A stretch of DNA of 64,000 nucleotides. It comes from Scylla paramamosain (taxonomy: Eukaryota > Arthropoda > Malacostraca > Decapoda > Portunidae). The DNA is taken from the NCBI RefSeq assembly GCF_035594125.1, contig NC_087171.1:16933267-16997266 (forward strand), written 5' to 3'. The notes beneath the pieces are model-generated. The model did no database searches, was not told the origin of the DNA, and saw nothing but the letters and a program-made list of their open reading frames with translations. How positions within the stretch are numbered: the stretch's first letter is position 1; each line of letters opens with the position of its first letter. This document shows positions 38,253-59,470 of the stretch, piece by piece. A program made the position numbers and the translations under genes.

Positions 38253-38253
<1 letters not shown>
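37593..38253. other. Non-coding stretch
   Basis: Purine-rich at first, then unique; a TTTA run at about 38188-38210. Confidence 0.55.

Positions 38254-38307
<54 letters not shown>
38254..38307. repeat. (CA)27 microsatellite
   Basis: Perfect CA run. Confidence 0.97.
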
Positions 38308-39554
<1,247 letters not shown>

Positions 39555-39638
39555 TCAACATTGCCCATTTCTCTTCCCTCATTCGCTTCATCGCCTCTTC
39601 TGCTGTCGCTGCTTCTGCTGCTGCCTCTGTCCCTCCTT

Positions 39639-39715
39639 CTCCTCCTCCTCCTCCTCCTCCTCCTCCTCCTCCTCCTCCTCCTCCTCCTCCTCCTCCTCCT
39701 CCTCCTCCTCCTCCT
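39639..39715. repeat. (CCT)25 microsatellite
   Basis: Perfect CCT run. Confidence 0.96.
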
Positions 39716-39802
39716 TATCATCATCGTCTCTGTTCTTCTGCTTCTGTTTTTTTTCTTTTCTTCTACTAATTCTTCTTTCTTCTTCTTTCCTCTTTTTTTC
39801 CT

Positions 39803-39873
39803 TCCTTCCTCCTCCTCCTCCTCCTTCTCGCAACCACCACCACCACCACCACCACCACCACCACCACCACCAC
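39803..39873. repeat. (TCC)n-(ACC)14 compound tract
   Basis: TTCC and TCC units followed, after CTTCTCGCA, by a perfect ACC run at 39833-39873. Confidence 0.94.
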
Positions 39874-39923
39874 TAGCAGCCAACAACCGCATGCCAGAGG
39901 AAAGATGCTCACATACACACTTC

Positions 39924-39949
39924 AAAAAAAAAAAAAAAAAAAAAAAAAA
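39924..39949. repeat. A26 homopolymer
   Basis: Longest homopolymer of the window; no poly(A) signal was seen close upstream. Confidence 0.92.
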
Positions 39950-40362
39950 GGTGTTTTGGCAACGCTCCAGCATCCTTCTTGAAGTTACCAGCCATCCAGG
40001 CTCTGTCCCAGGTGAGCCCTTACCTGCCTTGTTTCTCTCACCTGCGCCCTCGCCTAACAAATTTAGTGATCCGCTGCGTGACGCTCATCTTTCCCCACGA
40101 GCCTGCAGAAGGTCCCGCCCGCGCCCACACCCGAGGATAATATAATGCTGGGGGAATCGAGGGTGAATGGCACTCCTCTATCATGTTATTGTTGGGGCGG
40201 CAGCGGGGGATGTGTTTGTGCTATGGGCGCTGCTGGTGCTCGAATTGCCTTGTTTATTCTGCCCTTTCTTGTTGTCGGTCGCGTACATTGCTGGTATTTG
40301 TTTGTTTTCCGAGGTGAAGGTGAAGGTGAAGGTGGAGTGGAGTTTTGCGAGGGTACGTGTAC

Positions 40363-40363
<1 letters not shown>
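39950..40363. other. Non-coding stretch
   Basis: Balanced, somewhat GC-rich; GGTGAA units near 40312-40335. No gene supported. Confidence 0.5.

Positions 40364-40414
<51 letters not shown>
40364..40414. repeat. (TG)25 microsatellite
   Basis: Perfect TG run. Confidence 0.97.
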
Positions 40415-40416
<2 letters not shown>

Positions 40417-40508
40417 GGGAAGGAAGAGAGGTTTCTTTCCTCCTTTACCTTCTTTTTATCTTTATGTCCTCTTCCGGCTTTTTATTCGCGTGTCTCTCAG
40501 TCCATTTA

Positions 40509-41538
<1,030 letters not shown>

Positions 41539-41626
<88 letters not shown>
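41539..41626. repeat. (GA)44 microsatellite
   Basis: Perfect GA run. Confidence 0.97.
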
Positions 41627-41629
<3 letters not shown>

Positions 41630-41735
41630 TATATAGACAAATCGTACTTACATAAACACGTACACTAAATCATCTTGTGTTATCCAGTTTTCGTTATGCA
41701 TTACTCTAAGCTACTTTTTGTTTATTCATGTCAGT

Positions 41736-41737
<2 letters not shown>

Positions 41738-41801
<64 letters not shown>
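41738..41801. repeat. (TG)32 microsatellite
   Basis: Perfect TG run. Confidence 0.97.
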
Positions 41802-41802
<1 letters not shown>

Positions 41803-41879
41803 ATCCATTTCTGTTGATTGTCGAGTTTGTTTGTGCTTCTCTCGTAATGTTTGTATTTACATGCCGAAGATTGGGTCGT

Positions 41880-41990
<111 letters not shown>

Positions 41991-42050
41991 CATTTTTTTT
42001 CGTTCCGTAATGGTGCGCATTTGTATCGGTTGAAATATATGTTTTGCGTA

Positions 42051-42053
42051 TGT

Positions 42054-42100
<47 letters not shown>

Positions 42101-42130
42101 TGTTTGTGTGTGTGTGTTTGTGTGTTTGTG
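42051..42130. repeat. (TG)n microsatellite, interrupted
   Basis: TG units interrupted by TCTG at the start and by several TTTG units in the last third. Confidence 0.95.
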
Positions 42131-43383
<1,253 letters not shown>

Positions 43384-43436
<53 letters not shown>

Positions 43437-43446
43437 TGTCTGTCTG
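43384..43446. repeat. (GT)26-(CTGT)n microsatellite
   Basis: Perfect GT run passing into three TCTG units. Confidence 0.96.
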
Positions 43447-43576
43447 CGAGGAGATAGTGGTGGAAAGTGACGGAAATCATTCTCAGTGCTGGGTGAAACG
43501 CAAAGTCTGGAGAAATATGCCACCTCAAGACCAAGACTTCGCGTTGAGAAGAAAAAGAGGAAAGAAAGAAGCAAAC

Positions 43577-44319
<743 letters not shown>

Positions 44320-44374
<55 letters not shown>
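44320..44374. repeat. (TG)27 microsatellite
   Basis: Perfect TG run. Confidence 0.97.
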
Positions 44375-44376
<2 letters not shown>

Positions 44377-44589
44377 CCTTCCCAAACACGAGCGTGCGTT
44401 ACCCCTGTATGGAGTCAGCATTTAGGAGGGGAGAAGAAATATGGGAAGATGATTTACGATTCAGTGAAACATGAAATACAGTAGCTTTCATAGTACGAGT
44501 GTAGTTAGGACAGTAGGGTGTGTTTGTATGTTACTGCAGCATCCATCCTACCAGTCGGGCGATAGATTGTTACCTGGAGAAACCTGGCA

Positions 44590-44695
44590 AAGTTAAACGG
44601 TCACATTGATGATATCCCGGGTTATTACCTACAACTGATCTAGAGACCAAAGAGATGCATATGACCACCAAGCTACCAGCAGCTGTATTGCATAT
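44590..44695 (-). repeat. tRNA-derived SINE-like relic
   Basis: Read on the minus strand, GCTGGTAGCTTGGTGGTCATATGCATCT matches box A and the D arm of a tRNA closely (TAGCTTGGTGG). It is followed at tRNA spacing by TAGGTAATAACCCGGG, a damaged T arm/box B. The intervening CTTTGGTCTCTAGATCAG lies where the anticodon arm would be. The following minus-strand sequence (CCAGGTTTCTCCAGG) may be the SINE body. The best of the three tRNA-like relics for box A, the weakest for box B. Confidence 0.45.

Positions 44696-47210
<2,515 letters not shown>

Positions 47211-47268
<58 letters not shown>
47211..47268. repeat. (TG)29 microsatellite
   Basis: Perfect TG run ending in GAGAGAG. Confidence 0.97.
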
Positions 47269-47274
<6 letters not shown>

Positions 47275-48355
47275 TGATGAACTTTTCGCCCGAGTTGGGT
47301 ATTTCTTTCCTGCGTGTCTGGAGTGACGGTTCGTGCTGCTTTTTTGTTAGCAAGAGTAAAACTTGAAATGGACACTCACTCGTTATTTTCTACTCTTGCC
47401 GCGTTGGTGTCCTGCTGAATGATTATTTCAAAGCAAAGCTAAACTTCACCTAAAAGGATGAATGGCGTCGTTTCAGAATAGATTCTTTGCTGACTGACAA
47501 CAGAAGCCACGTGTGTCTTTGTAGTATGCATGTGACGACGTGAATGCTTTTACCGTTTATTGATTGATATATCTGAGGGTACCTGGACACATTTTCTATT
47601 TTTGTTTTGCCTTTCAAGTCTTTATCCAATTTAGTTTCTCAGCGTTGAATTTTTAGGTACCGAGAACTTTTACATTTGTGATCTTCAAGCACTGAGCTCC
47701 TTCATGCTTCCCTAATTTGTCAGTTTTTAGCTTGAATTATTTCCTGGAGAATATATATTTTTTTAATTTTCAAAGCGATAAATTCATGCGTTTGTGAATT
47801 TTCTCGACTCTTGATTTTTAGAGAACCGTGCCATTAATTTTTTTTCTTTTATCTCCTTTACTGCCAAACGCTATTGCAACAAGACTTCCTCGTCCTTTCA
47901 TGAATTTCCGTAGTATAATTTTCGGTAAGTGGATTAGTAAAGAAATTTGAAAGTATCACATACTGCTACTGCTATCATCCATTCCCCCCTCTGTGAACCA
48001 TCCTTCCACCGTGTCTTTCCCTCACAGGTCGCCCGGACAGTTTCCCCTCTTCCATATCACTTTCAATATAGCCCTTCAGTGGTCCCATTCCTCACCCCTC
48101 GCCCTCACCCGTCACCCTTAGCCCTTCCCTCCTCACCCCATCACCGTGTTTCGCCTCTATTGCCAACCATGCTTGTAATACCTGGTTCTTCACTCCTCCT
48201 CTCAGCTCCCCCACCCGCCGCTGTACTCCTGCCGCCGTTAAAGGAAGATGAGGCGAGTCTAGATTGGCATTAATTCACCGCTGCGAGAAGGGTTGTTGTG
48301 GAGTATTAGAACGCGTGTCGGAATGAAAGCAGCGGGAACGAGGAGAGGCGTGCAT

Positions 48356-48356
<1 letters not shown>
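47269..48356. other. Non-coding stretch
   Basis: Unique AT-rich sequence to about 47960, then C-rich sequence. Neither strand gives a convincing frame. Confidence 0.55.

Positions 48357-48444
<88 letters not shown>
48357..48444. repeat. (AG)44 microsatellite
   Basis: Perfect AG run. Confidence 0.97.
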
Positions 48445-48447
<3 letters not shown>

Positions 48448-48635
48448 GGTGTCTCATCAACTTTAATTATGGAAAGAAAAGTTTAATATTTTTTTTTTCA
48501 CTGTAATATCTTTCTGGTGTTAGCCTGCAAAATTAGTCATTTATCCCCATGTGGCTTGCGTGTTAGTGTGTGCGTGTGTGTAATGTGTGTACGAGTATGT
48601 ATGTGGGAGATATGTAGGTATTAAGGTATATTCAT

Positions 48636-48637
<2 letters not shown>

Positions 48638-48673
<36 letters not shown>
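48638..48673. repeat. (GT)18 microsatellite
   Basis: Perfect GT run; looser GTGT/TATG units at 48565-48605. Confidence 0.95.
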
Positions 48674-48677
<4 letters not shown>

Positions 48678-48783
48678 TTGTCTGTTTCTCTGCGTACCTA
48701 CCTGCCAGTTCCGTGGTGTGAGTGAGTGGAGGGAAGATGAAGAGTATATTAGTATGTGCACTTCCGGCTTGCAATGTCTTTAT

Positions 48784-48833
48784 GGAGGAGGAGGAGGAGG
48801 AGGAGGAGGAGGAGGAGGAGGAGGAGGAGGAGG
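48784..48833. repeat. (GGA)16 microsatellite
   Basis: Perfect GGA run. Confidence 0.96.
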
Positions 48834-49325
48834 GGAATGGGAGTGCGGGGAATGGAAGACGACGTGTTGGGGAGGAGGAAGCATCGCCATTACCGTCTTA
48901 TGATCTCATTGAGTGACTAGAGGAAAGAAAGATTGTTCATTCTCCACACTCCATTCATTGACATCTCATTTTATTGGTTCTAGGTCATGGCTCGTTAATC
49001 TAAAACCAGACAAGGGAACGAGAATAACGAAATCGCACTGTCTTTTACTCACTTCACTTTTCACCTCGCTCCTGATGTGTTGGAGGAATATTTTACACTA
49101 TCGCTTCTCTTCCTAATGACGGGATACGCTGGAACGACGCTCTCTCCTCGTTAGGTATTGATACATTCTTCACAGGATGCTTCGCCTTTAGTAGGAGCTT
49201 CTGGCAAGACTTCGCCCAGTCTGATGTGTTATATTTGCACTTTTGTCCTTTTATCAGTGTGCCTGTTGTGTCTAATTCAAATTTATTCTGCTTTTTCTCA
49301 TCTGTATACTTTTGCACGAATTGAG

Positions 49326-49333
<8 letters not shown>
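48834..49333. other. Non-coding stretch, nothing recognised
   Basis: Unique sequence of balanced composition. Confidence 0.5.

Positions 49334-49382
<49 letters not shown>
49334..49382. repeat. (TC)24 microsatellite
   Basis: Perfect TC run. Confidence 0.97.
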
Positions 49383-49385
<3 letters not shown>

Positions 49386-49536
49386 AATAAGAGGCACAGC
49401 ACTGGCTCAGCAGGATGTAAGTCTGGTGCTTTGCTAGTTATCCACGAAGAGTTTGAATGGAAGGCGTCATGAAGTGAATAACTACACTGTTGTGGGAAAT
49501 ATTAACATGCATGGCACTTATTCTAGTTCATCCTTG

Positions 49537-50359
<823 letters not shown>

Positions 50360-50490
50360 CTTTTTATAGTGAGGTAATTAATTACTCACCCTGGCTGCAC
50401 TCAACTTTGCCGTCTCCAATTAAAAGGCAGATATTGAAGGTGCCAATTATATTTCCTCCTCATTTCTGCCAGTCAATTGCGGCAGCGAAA
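50360..50490. promoter_or_regulatory. Candidate regulatory block around a TAATTAATTA palindrome
   Basis: GTAATTAATTAC at 50374-50385 is a perfect 12-base palindrome, flanked by GTGA and TCAC arms with one unpaired base. CCAATTAAAAG, GCCAATTATA and GTCAATTGC follow within 100 bases. Dense ATTA cores fit homeodomain binding; the role is inferred. Confidence 0.3.
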
Positions 50491-51032
50491 AAACAGCGTC
50501 TGAGAGTTAGACCGCCGAGTGCTGGCTGAAGAGGAGAGTTAGACGACGAGGCCTTAATGTGGCGAGTCTGGTGAGGATGAGAGTGCAGCAGCTCAGATTA
50601 TTTTACATGCAGATGTGTTGGTCTGTCCCTCCCGGGGCGGGGAGAGTCGTGTGCGAGGCGCTTAATGGCACGGATGCGGAAGCGAGGTCATGACTGTGAT
50701 ATGGTAGAAATTCTAATCCGAAAGAAAATTAACGTGGTTAGTATTCGAACCCATTTTTTCCAGCCTAGTTTTTTTTTCTTTTGAAATGAATACCATAGAG
50801 TTAAAGTTGAATTTTTTACGTACTTCTTTTTAATACTATCATCTGCCACTTAATGAAATACTCGTAATTCACTTACGCCTCCTGACTGGGCTGGCACCGG
50901 GGGCCCGGACCTCTGCTCTCAGCCGGTCCATTAGCCTCTGTAATGCATCGTGGGTCAACACAGACCCGTCCAACGTGATGGAAGATGATGCACTTGCCCG
51001 TGTTGCGTGCTCGTAATGTTGTTACGCTGCAG

Positions 51033-51034
<2 letters not shown>
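50491..51034. other. Non-coding stretch
   Basis: Mixed composition; TATTCGAACCCATT at about 50742 was checked as a box B and rejected for lack of a box A. Confidence 0.5.

Positions 51035-51097
<63 letters not shown>
51035..51097. repeat. (GT)31 microsatellite
   Basis: Perfect GT run ending in GTGCGTGCGTG. Confidence 0.97.
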
Positions 51098-52360
<1,263 letters not shown>

Positions 52361-52556
52361 AAGGTGATAGGGTTTCGGAAAGGCAGTATGAAGTGACTTT
52401 GAACAGACTATAAAGGTGAATTTAGTCTTCCATTACCCCTTTCCGCTTGGCACTTCCTCGGTGTGATCCACTCCATCACCGCTTCATCGACTTATTGATT
52501 CTATCTGTTCTCCTCTGCCTTCCCTTCCTCTGCGCTGTCATCATCGTCATTATTGT

Positions 52557-52558
<2 letters not shown>

Positions 52559-52646
<88 letters not shown>
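52559..52646. repeat. (CT)44 microsatellite
   Basis: Perfect CT run, 200 bases after the inverted GA tract. Confidence 0.97.
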
Positions 52647-52649
<3 letters not shown>

Positions 52650-53529
52650 CTTGTTCTTCTTGTTTATGTTCATTTTTCAATTCTTGGTCCACTCCTCTAG
52701 CTTTATTTTATGTTGGTTTGTTTTCTCTGTTTTTTTTTTTTTTGTTTCTAGTCCTTAATTCTGGTCATCACTTCAGCACAAATTTACGTAACTCACGGAT
52801 CTCCTCCTCACCCTTCCTCCCCAAGCACTCCCTTCCCTCCCCTCCCTTCCACTCCCCCTCTCCTTCACACTCTCCTAATTCGCTCCAAAGTGACACTCCA
52901 TTTTTCATTTTCTAGTACGCACAATACAATGAAGCTAGATGAGTTTTATTTCTTTTCTTTTTCTGTTTCCCTCCCTCTCTCCTTCCCTCTCTTCGTTTCA
53001 TTACCGAGCTGGAGACAAGCCAAGGATTAGGGAAGTAAAAGAAGTAAAGTCCCTATCGCTCATCCGTAACAGAGAAAAATAGAAAAAAAAAGAGAGATAC
53101 AAGTGAAAGAAAAGTTTGAAAGATATCTTGTTCGCTGGACCTGGTAGGAAAATAGTTCAGGAAGAGACAGAGAGGAAAAAAAGTGGGAACGGAAGGGAAT
53201 AGAGAGTTTACTTGGTCGTATCGGGTGACAAGAATGGGAATTACTGCCGAGTGTTCATTGCGGTGACACTTGTTAAGTTACGTATTGGGAGGAGAGTTAG
53301 TGACCGAAGGAGTAGTACAGTGAGTAAACCCGCCTCGTTAGGGCAGCATTGTGACGCACGTATGTCAAGGACAGTAAAAGAAGGATTCATTGCAACGAGA
53401 AGGTTAAATTAAGGCAATCTTGCTTAAAAGTAAAGACATTGTTCGGCTTTCTTTCTCCTGGAGACAAGGGTCATTGAAGGAGCTATTACGGGAAACGGAA
53501 AGGAAATGTAGGGAAAGTCTTAGCTCTCT

Positions 53530-53530
<1 letters not shown>
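52647..53530. other. Non-coding stretch
   Basis: T-rich with a T14 run near 52730-52743, pyrimidine-rich to 53000, then purine-rich. No gene supported. Confidence 0.55.

Positions 53531-53595
<65 letters not shown>
53531..53595. repeat. (AG)32 microsatellite
   Basis: Perfect AG run. Confidence 0.97.
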
Positions 53596-53598
<3 letters not shown>

Positions 53599-54181
53599 GT
53601 GTACGCAGAAGAAAGTTATCTTTAATTCAATTATAAGTTAGGCAAAAATAAGTTTTGTTTTCAAGTAAGTTACCAGTAGACGTGCACATAATGAGGTTAC
53701 CATATATGATACGTGCCCATAGTCCCTTTTATAAAGCATAACATAGCGAGATGGGAATAGAAAGGAAGAGAGGCAGAGATAAAACGTCGAAGTGGTCGGT
53801 AGAGAACATGAAGGAGGCACAGCAGGTAAGGGACTCTTTTTACTCCCTGTAGCCATTAGCGCTGGAGCCTCATAGACCCTCACTTTCTCGGCAAAGGAAT
53901 GAAACTATTTTACCTTCAAGGCAAAATGGACGTCGAGGTTACGTGCATTGTAGTGTGCTATTGTTGTTGTGGTGGTGGTGGTGGTAGAACTGTGCAGGAG
54001 AGAGAGCATAGGGGGGAATGGATGAAGGAGGAAGAAAGATAGGTTTAGAGAGGTGGACTAAGAAGAAGAAAGGAAAAAGGAGGTAGGCAGGAAGAGCCGC
54101 AGGGATTTTAGAGAGGGGGAAGGAAAAGAGGGAGTTACAAACAATAGGAGTGTGGAAAAGGTGGTGAGAGTACGTGCCATT

Positions 54182-54184
<3 letters not shown>
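53596..54184. other. Non-coding stretch
   Basis: Unique to about 53960, a short GGT run at 53968-53985, then purine-rich to the GA array. Confidence 0.55.

Positions 54185-54252
<68 letters not shown>
54185..54252. repeat. (GA)34 microsatellite
   Basis: Perfect GA run; inverted partner of the TC tract 47 bases downstream. Confidence 0.97.
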
Positions 54253-54259
<7 letters not shown>

Positions 54260-54296
54260 TCATAAAGGATCGTTTGAAGAAGGAGATTTTATATTA

Positions 54297-54299
<3 letters not shown>

Positions 54300-54380
<81 letters not shown>
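54300..54380. repeat. (TC)40 microsatellite
   Basis: Perfect TC run, inverted partner of the GA tract upstream. Confidence 0.97.
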
Positions 54381-54384
<4 letters not shown>

Positions 54385-54729
54385 ATTATGCGTTTATTTT
54401 CATCCTTCCATCGCCTCCTCTTCATCAGCGCTTTTATCTTTTAGCGTATATATATATTTTTTTCCCTAATCTTGTTTTTCTTATCTGCCTTTGTTATACT
54501 TGCTTCCCCTTTTGCTCTCCTCGAGGTTCTCAAGTTTATTATTTCTTCACCTCATTATGGGACTTAGTGAACTGTGTAACTTTCTTATTTTTCTCCCCCT
54601 CCTTATTCTTTTCCATCTCCTTGCCTTGTAATGACTGTAGTTGCTGTTGTTGTTTGGGGTTCTTCTGTTGTTGTTGTCATCTTTGTCTTTCTCGCTATTG
54701 TTGTTATTGTGTATTTATATTGTTCCTGT
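54381..54729. other. Pyrimidine-rich non-coding stretch
   Basis: C/T-rich with degenerate GTT units from about 54640 to 54715. Confidence 0.55.
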
Positions 54730-54782
54730 TCTCCTCCTCCTCCTCCTCCTCCTCCTCCTCCTCCTCCTCCTCCTCCTCCTTC
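54730..54782. repeat. (TCC)17 microsatellite
   Basis: Perfect TCC run. Confidence 0.96.
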
Positions 54783-54842
54783 TCTTTTTTCTTATTCTTC
54801 CATATCTACCTCCTTTTCCTCCATATTCAGTATCACAATCCT

Positions 54843-54914
54843 CTCCTCCTCCTCCTCCTCCTCCTCCTCCTCCTCCTCCTCCTCCTCCTCCTCCTCCTCC
54901 TCCTCCTCCTCCTT
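54843..54914. repeat. (TCC)24 microsatellite
   Basis: Perfect TCC run, 60 bases after the first TCC array. Confidence 0.96.
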
Positions 54915-54970
54915 CTCCAGTCAATATGAAATTTATCTTCTCCCCCTATCTTCTCATTTCCTCCCATTGC

Positions 54971-55083
<113 letters not shown>

Positions 55084-55184
55084 GCTTCACCTTCTTCCTC
55101 TTTCTCCCCTCCTGCATCTCCTTCTATTCCTCCTTCTGTTAGTGTTGAATTTATCTTACAACCTGCCTTCAATAACCTTTTTTT

Positions 55185-55186
<2 letters not shown>

Positions 55187-55216
<30 letters not shown>

Positions 55217-55245
55217 TATTATTATTATTATTTTATTTATTTATT
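55187..55245. repeat. (ATT)n microsatellite, interrupted
   Basis: ATT units with one TTATT slip near 55214, tapering into T-rich sequence. Confidence 0.94.
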
Positions 55246-55757
<512 letters not shown>

Positions 55758-56092
55758 CCATTAATGAAATCTGCAAACATCTACAAAATCTATAGTACCA
55801 AAGAAACTGTGTAAGCCAATCACCGAATTCTGTTTTATGTGATTTGAGTGTTGGTTGAGTAATTTACTAATTTATTTCATGAGTAATATGTAAAATGTTT
55901 TCCTACCGTTCAATCCGGCTTGGTGTTCAGGATGACCGGTTGAGTGCAGGTCTGTCATAGCTTTTTTACGCAGATTGTGGCAAATAACTTGATGTTTCCC
56001 TGACTTTTACCGCAGCAACTTGTCTCACCTGCTTGGAATGAGGAAAAAAAAAAAAAACTCCCTATCAATCATATTTCTTCTTATTATTTATT

Positions 56093-56105
56093 TCACACAC
56101 ACACA

Positions 56106-56189
<84 letters not shown>
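56093..56189. repeat. (CA)n microsatellite with one AT interruption
   Basis: CA run of 97 bases broken once by ACAT near 56110. Confidence 0.96.
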
Positions 56190-56191
<2 letters not shown>

Positions 56192-56251
56192 CAGCACCAG
56201 TTTCATTACATTTATTTATTTCTTGAAAGGAATTAAATCTCTTTTCTCATT

Positions 56252-56252
<1 letters not shown>

Positions 56253-56339
<87 letters not shown>
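56253..56339. repeat. (CT)43 microsatellite
   Basis: Perfect CT run. Confidence 0.97.
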
Positions 56340-56341
<2 letters not shown>

Positions 56342-56792
56342 TTCCCATGCACGTATTTGTCACTCAACTTATCTATGCTTCCCTTACCTTTCCTTTGTTC
56401 CCTCACCCTTCACACTTATTCTCCTCACTTCCACCTTTTTCACTTGTTGGTTGATTCATTAAATACAACTGCCTTCTGTCCCCCTTTATCCATTATTTCT
56501 TTTCTCTTTCTCTTTCGTCCTTCCCGTTGCGCCACTCTCCTCCGCTTTTCTCTGCTTTCCTTGTCTTTCATTTATTGCTTTACCCTCCTTCCTTGTATTA
56601 TTTTTTTCCCCTTCATTTGCCTTCCTCTCTTGTCTCTTCTCCTTCCTCTTATTTATCATAGCTCCTTCCTCCCTCTGATTATTTTACGTCTTTCGTTTCC
56701 GTTGTTTTACCAAATTTATTTATTTTTTTTACTCTTTTTCTTTTCATTTGTTCCATTACATTTGTATTATTTCGTGTTGACGTGTTATATTC

Positions 56793-56797
<5 letters not shown>
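56340..56797. other. Pyrimidine-rich non-coding stretch
   Basis: Strongly C/T-biased plus strand; the long plus-strand frame crossing it encodes only Ser/Leu/Phe/Pro-rich low complexity. Confidence 0.55.

Positions 56798-56865
<68 letters not shown>
56798..56865. repeat. (TC)34 microsatellite
   Basis: Perfect TC run. Confidence 0.97.
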
Positions 56866-56868
<3 letters not shown>

Positions 56869-57341
56869 TCCTCCGTGCACATCTCTTTCATTTTCTCTCC
56901 CCTTTTGTTCGTATTCTCCCTTCTTTTTTTCTATTCCATCTATCCCTCCCTCCTGTGCTCGATTTCGCTTCCTTTTCCCTTCCCCTCCCCTTCCCCTTCC
57001 CCTTCCCTTTCCCTTCCTCCATCCCACCACCTCCATCGCCATTTTTTTCCTTTTTTCACGTCCATGGGTATCACTCCTCCCACTTTTATCCTCGTCTTTC
57101 CTCTCCTGCTGCCTTCATGTTCTGTTTCCCGCAGCCTGCCACCACCGTGTCTTCCCGCCTCCCGCTGCCACCATCCTCGCCTTCCCCGTTAGCCGAAAGG
57201 AAGGGTATTGCCACTAATCCACGAATATCCTTCCTCTAGCTGATATGAAAGTCAGAAAAGAAAATAAACAAGTAGTGAATGAAGGTTGAGCTCCTTCGTG
57301 GTCACTGTCAGAATGGCACAGAAAGCAAGGAAGAGTGAAAG

Positions 57342-57346
<5 letters not shown>
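56866..57346. other. Pyrimidine-rich non-coding stretch
   Basis: C/T-biased with CCCCTTCC-type units at about 56975-57020; unique sequence afterwards. Confidence 0.55.

Positions 57347-57427
<81 letters not shown>
57347..57427. repeat. (GA)40 microsatellite
   Basis: Perfect GA run. Confidence 0.97.
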
Positions 57428-57430
<3 letters not shown>

Positions 57431-57547
57431 GTGGAAAGAAGGAAGAAGAGGGGAAGGAGATGGAAAATGGATAAAAGGGGAAGAAATTGTCATTCAGAAC
57501 GCGAGGGAGAATGTGTAAATGTGATACGATGATTGAATTAAAGGTGC

Positions 57548-57550
<3 letters not shown>

Positions 57551-57603
<53 letters not shown>
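57551..57603. repeat. (TG)26 microsatellite
   Basis: Perfect TG run, followed by AAGCAAGCAAGCAGG units. Confidence 0.97.
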
Positions 57604-57608
<5 letters not shown>

Positions 57609-57675
57609 AGCAGGTAGGTAAGCAAGCAAGCAGGCAAACATACGTAACACCGGCCGGCCTAGTAAATTTATCTGA

Positions 57676-58280
<605 letters not shown>

Positions 58281-58342
<62 letters not shown>
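58281..58342. repeat. (AG)31 microsatellite
   Basis: Perfect AG run. Confidence 0.97.
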
Positions 58343-58344
<2 letters not shown>

Positions 58345-58596
58345 GCTAAAAGTTAATGGTTTGTCTCGTAACGGTAGATTTGGGTGGCTTTCATTATCAG
58401 TAGAGGTTACGTGGCGGCTCTGTGGTGTCTGGCCGCGATCCCCCCTAAGGCCTGGCTGTGCTTCTCTCGCGGCTAGTTCATGGAAGAAACATGATGAAGA
58501 GCTTATGCAGTAACCAGAAAATACATAGACTAAGTTCATTAAATGTAGATGTAGGTACAGAACAACATCACAAGGTACCCATAATTCATATATACT

Positions 58597-58601
58597 ACAC
58601 A

Positions 58602-58647
<46 letters not shown>
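58597..58647. repeat. (CA)n microsatellite with one AT interruption
   Basis: CA run broken once near 58609. Confidence 0.95.
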
Positions 58648-58651
<4 letters not shown>

Positions 58652-59470
58652 GGTATAAAAATAGGCAATAAAGGTCTTTTTTTTTTCTTGTTAAAATGAG
58701 CACAAATCCTTATTTTTCCCTCGTTATAAAAATGAAAAAGTATAAGTGTTACGTATCTTAGCGGGGACGAAGAATATATCTATATATATCCGAGGCTCCT
58801 TTGGACGATTCAGGGACGGCATTTTATCAGAATACAATTAAGGAATTAAATACGGAGACAAACGACTACGATGAAAAATAATGATATATAATTCTCGATT
58901 TATTTACGAACTCACGACGACCTTCACTTTAGGAGGAAAAACAAGGATCTGAGGGGAGAAGAAAGGACAATGGAGATAAAAAGGAAAAGATAAATGAAGG
59001 TGCTGGGGAGGATGAAAGAATGAAGAAGGAAAGAAGGAAGGAAGGAAGGAAGGAAGGAAAAGAGGGAGGGAAGGAAGAAGGCTGTAGGGTAGAAGCCAGA
59101 AATGTGGTTGAGGTGGAAAGAGGAAGAGAGAGGAGAGGAGGAAGGTACGAGATAAGAAGTGTGAGATTCAGAAGGGGGAAGGGAAAGAGTGAGTTGGTAA
59201 TAGCTCAGAAGGAGGAAGATAGGAAGGCAGGAGAAAAAAAAAATAGAGAGAGAGGGACTTGTGAAAAAAATAGCGAGAATGAAAAGCTTGAGTAAGAGAG
59301 AAGGAAAGAGAAAAGTGCGAAAGACAGAAAAAAAGAGGCAAAAGGAAGCGAAAAGTGTAAGAGAGAGAAGAACGAGAAAGAGGACACGGAGAGGGTGATG
59401 GGAAGCGCAAGTTCTAGAGAGTTATTTTTAGCCCTCTTCCTCTTTCTTCCCTCCTCATTCTCTTCCCCTC
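58648..59470. other. Non-coding stretch, mostly polypurine-biased
   Basis: AT-rich to about 58930, then purine-biased to 59400 with a GAAG tetranucleotide run at 59033-59059. Long frames here reflect the bias. Confidence 0.55.

Noticed and set aside
50700..50765. TATTCGAACCCATTTTTT, a box-B-like sequence with a T-run
   Set aside because: The upstream sequence lacks a box A and cannot form D or anticodon arms.
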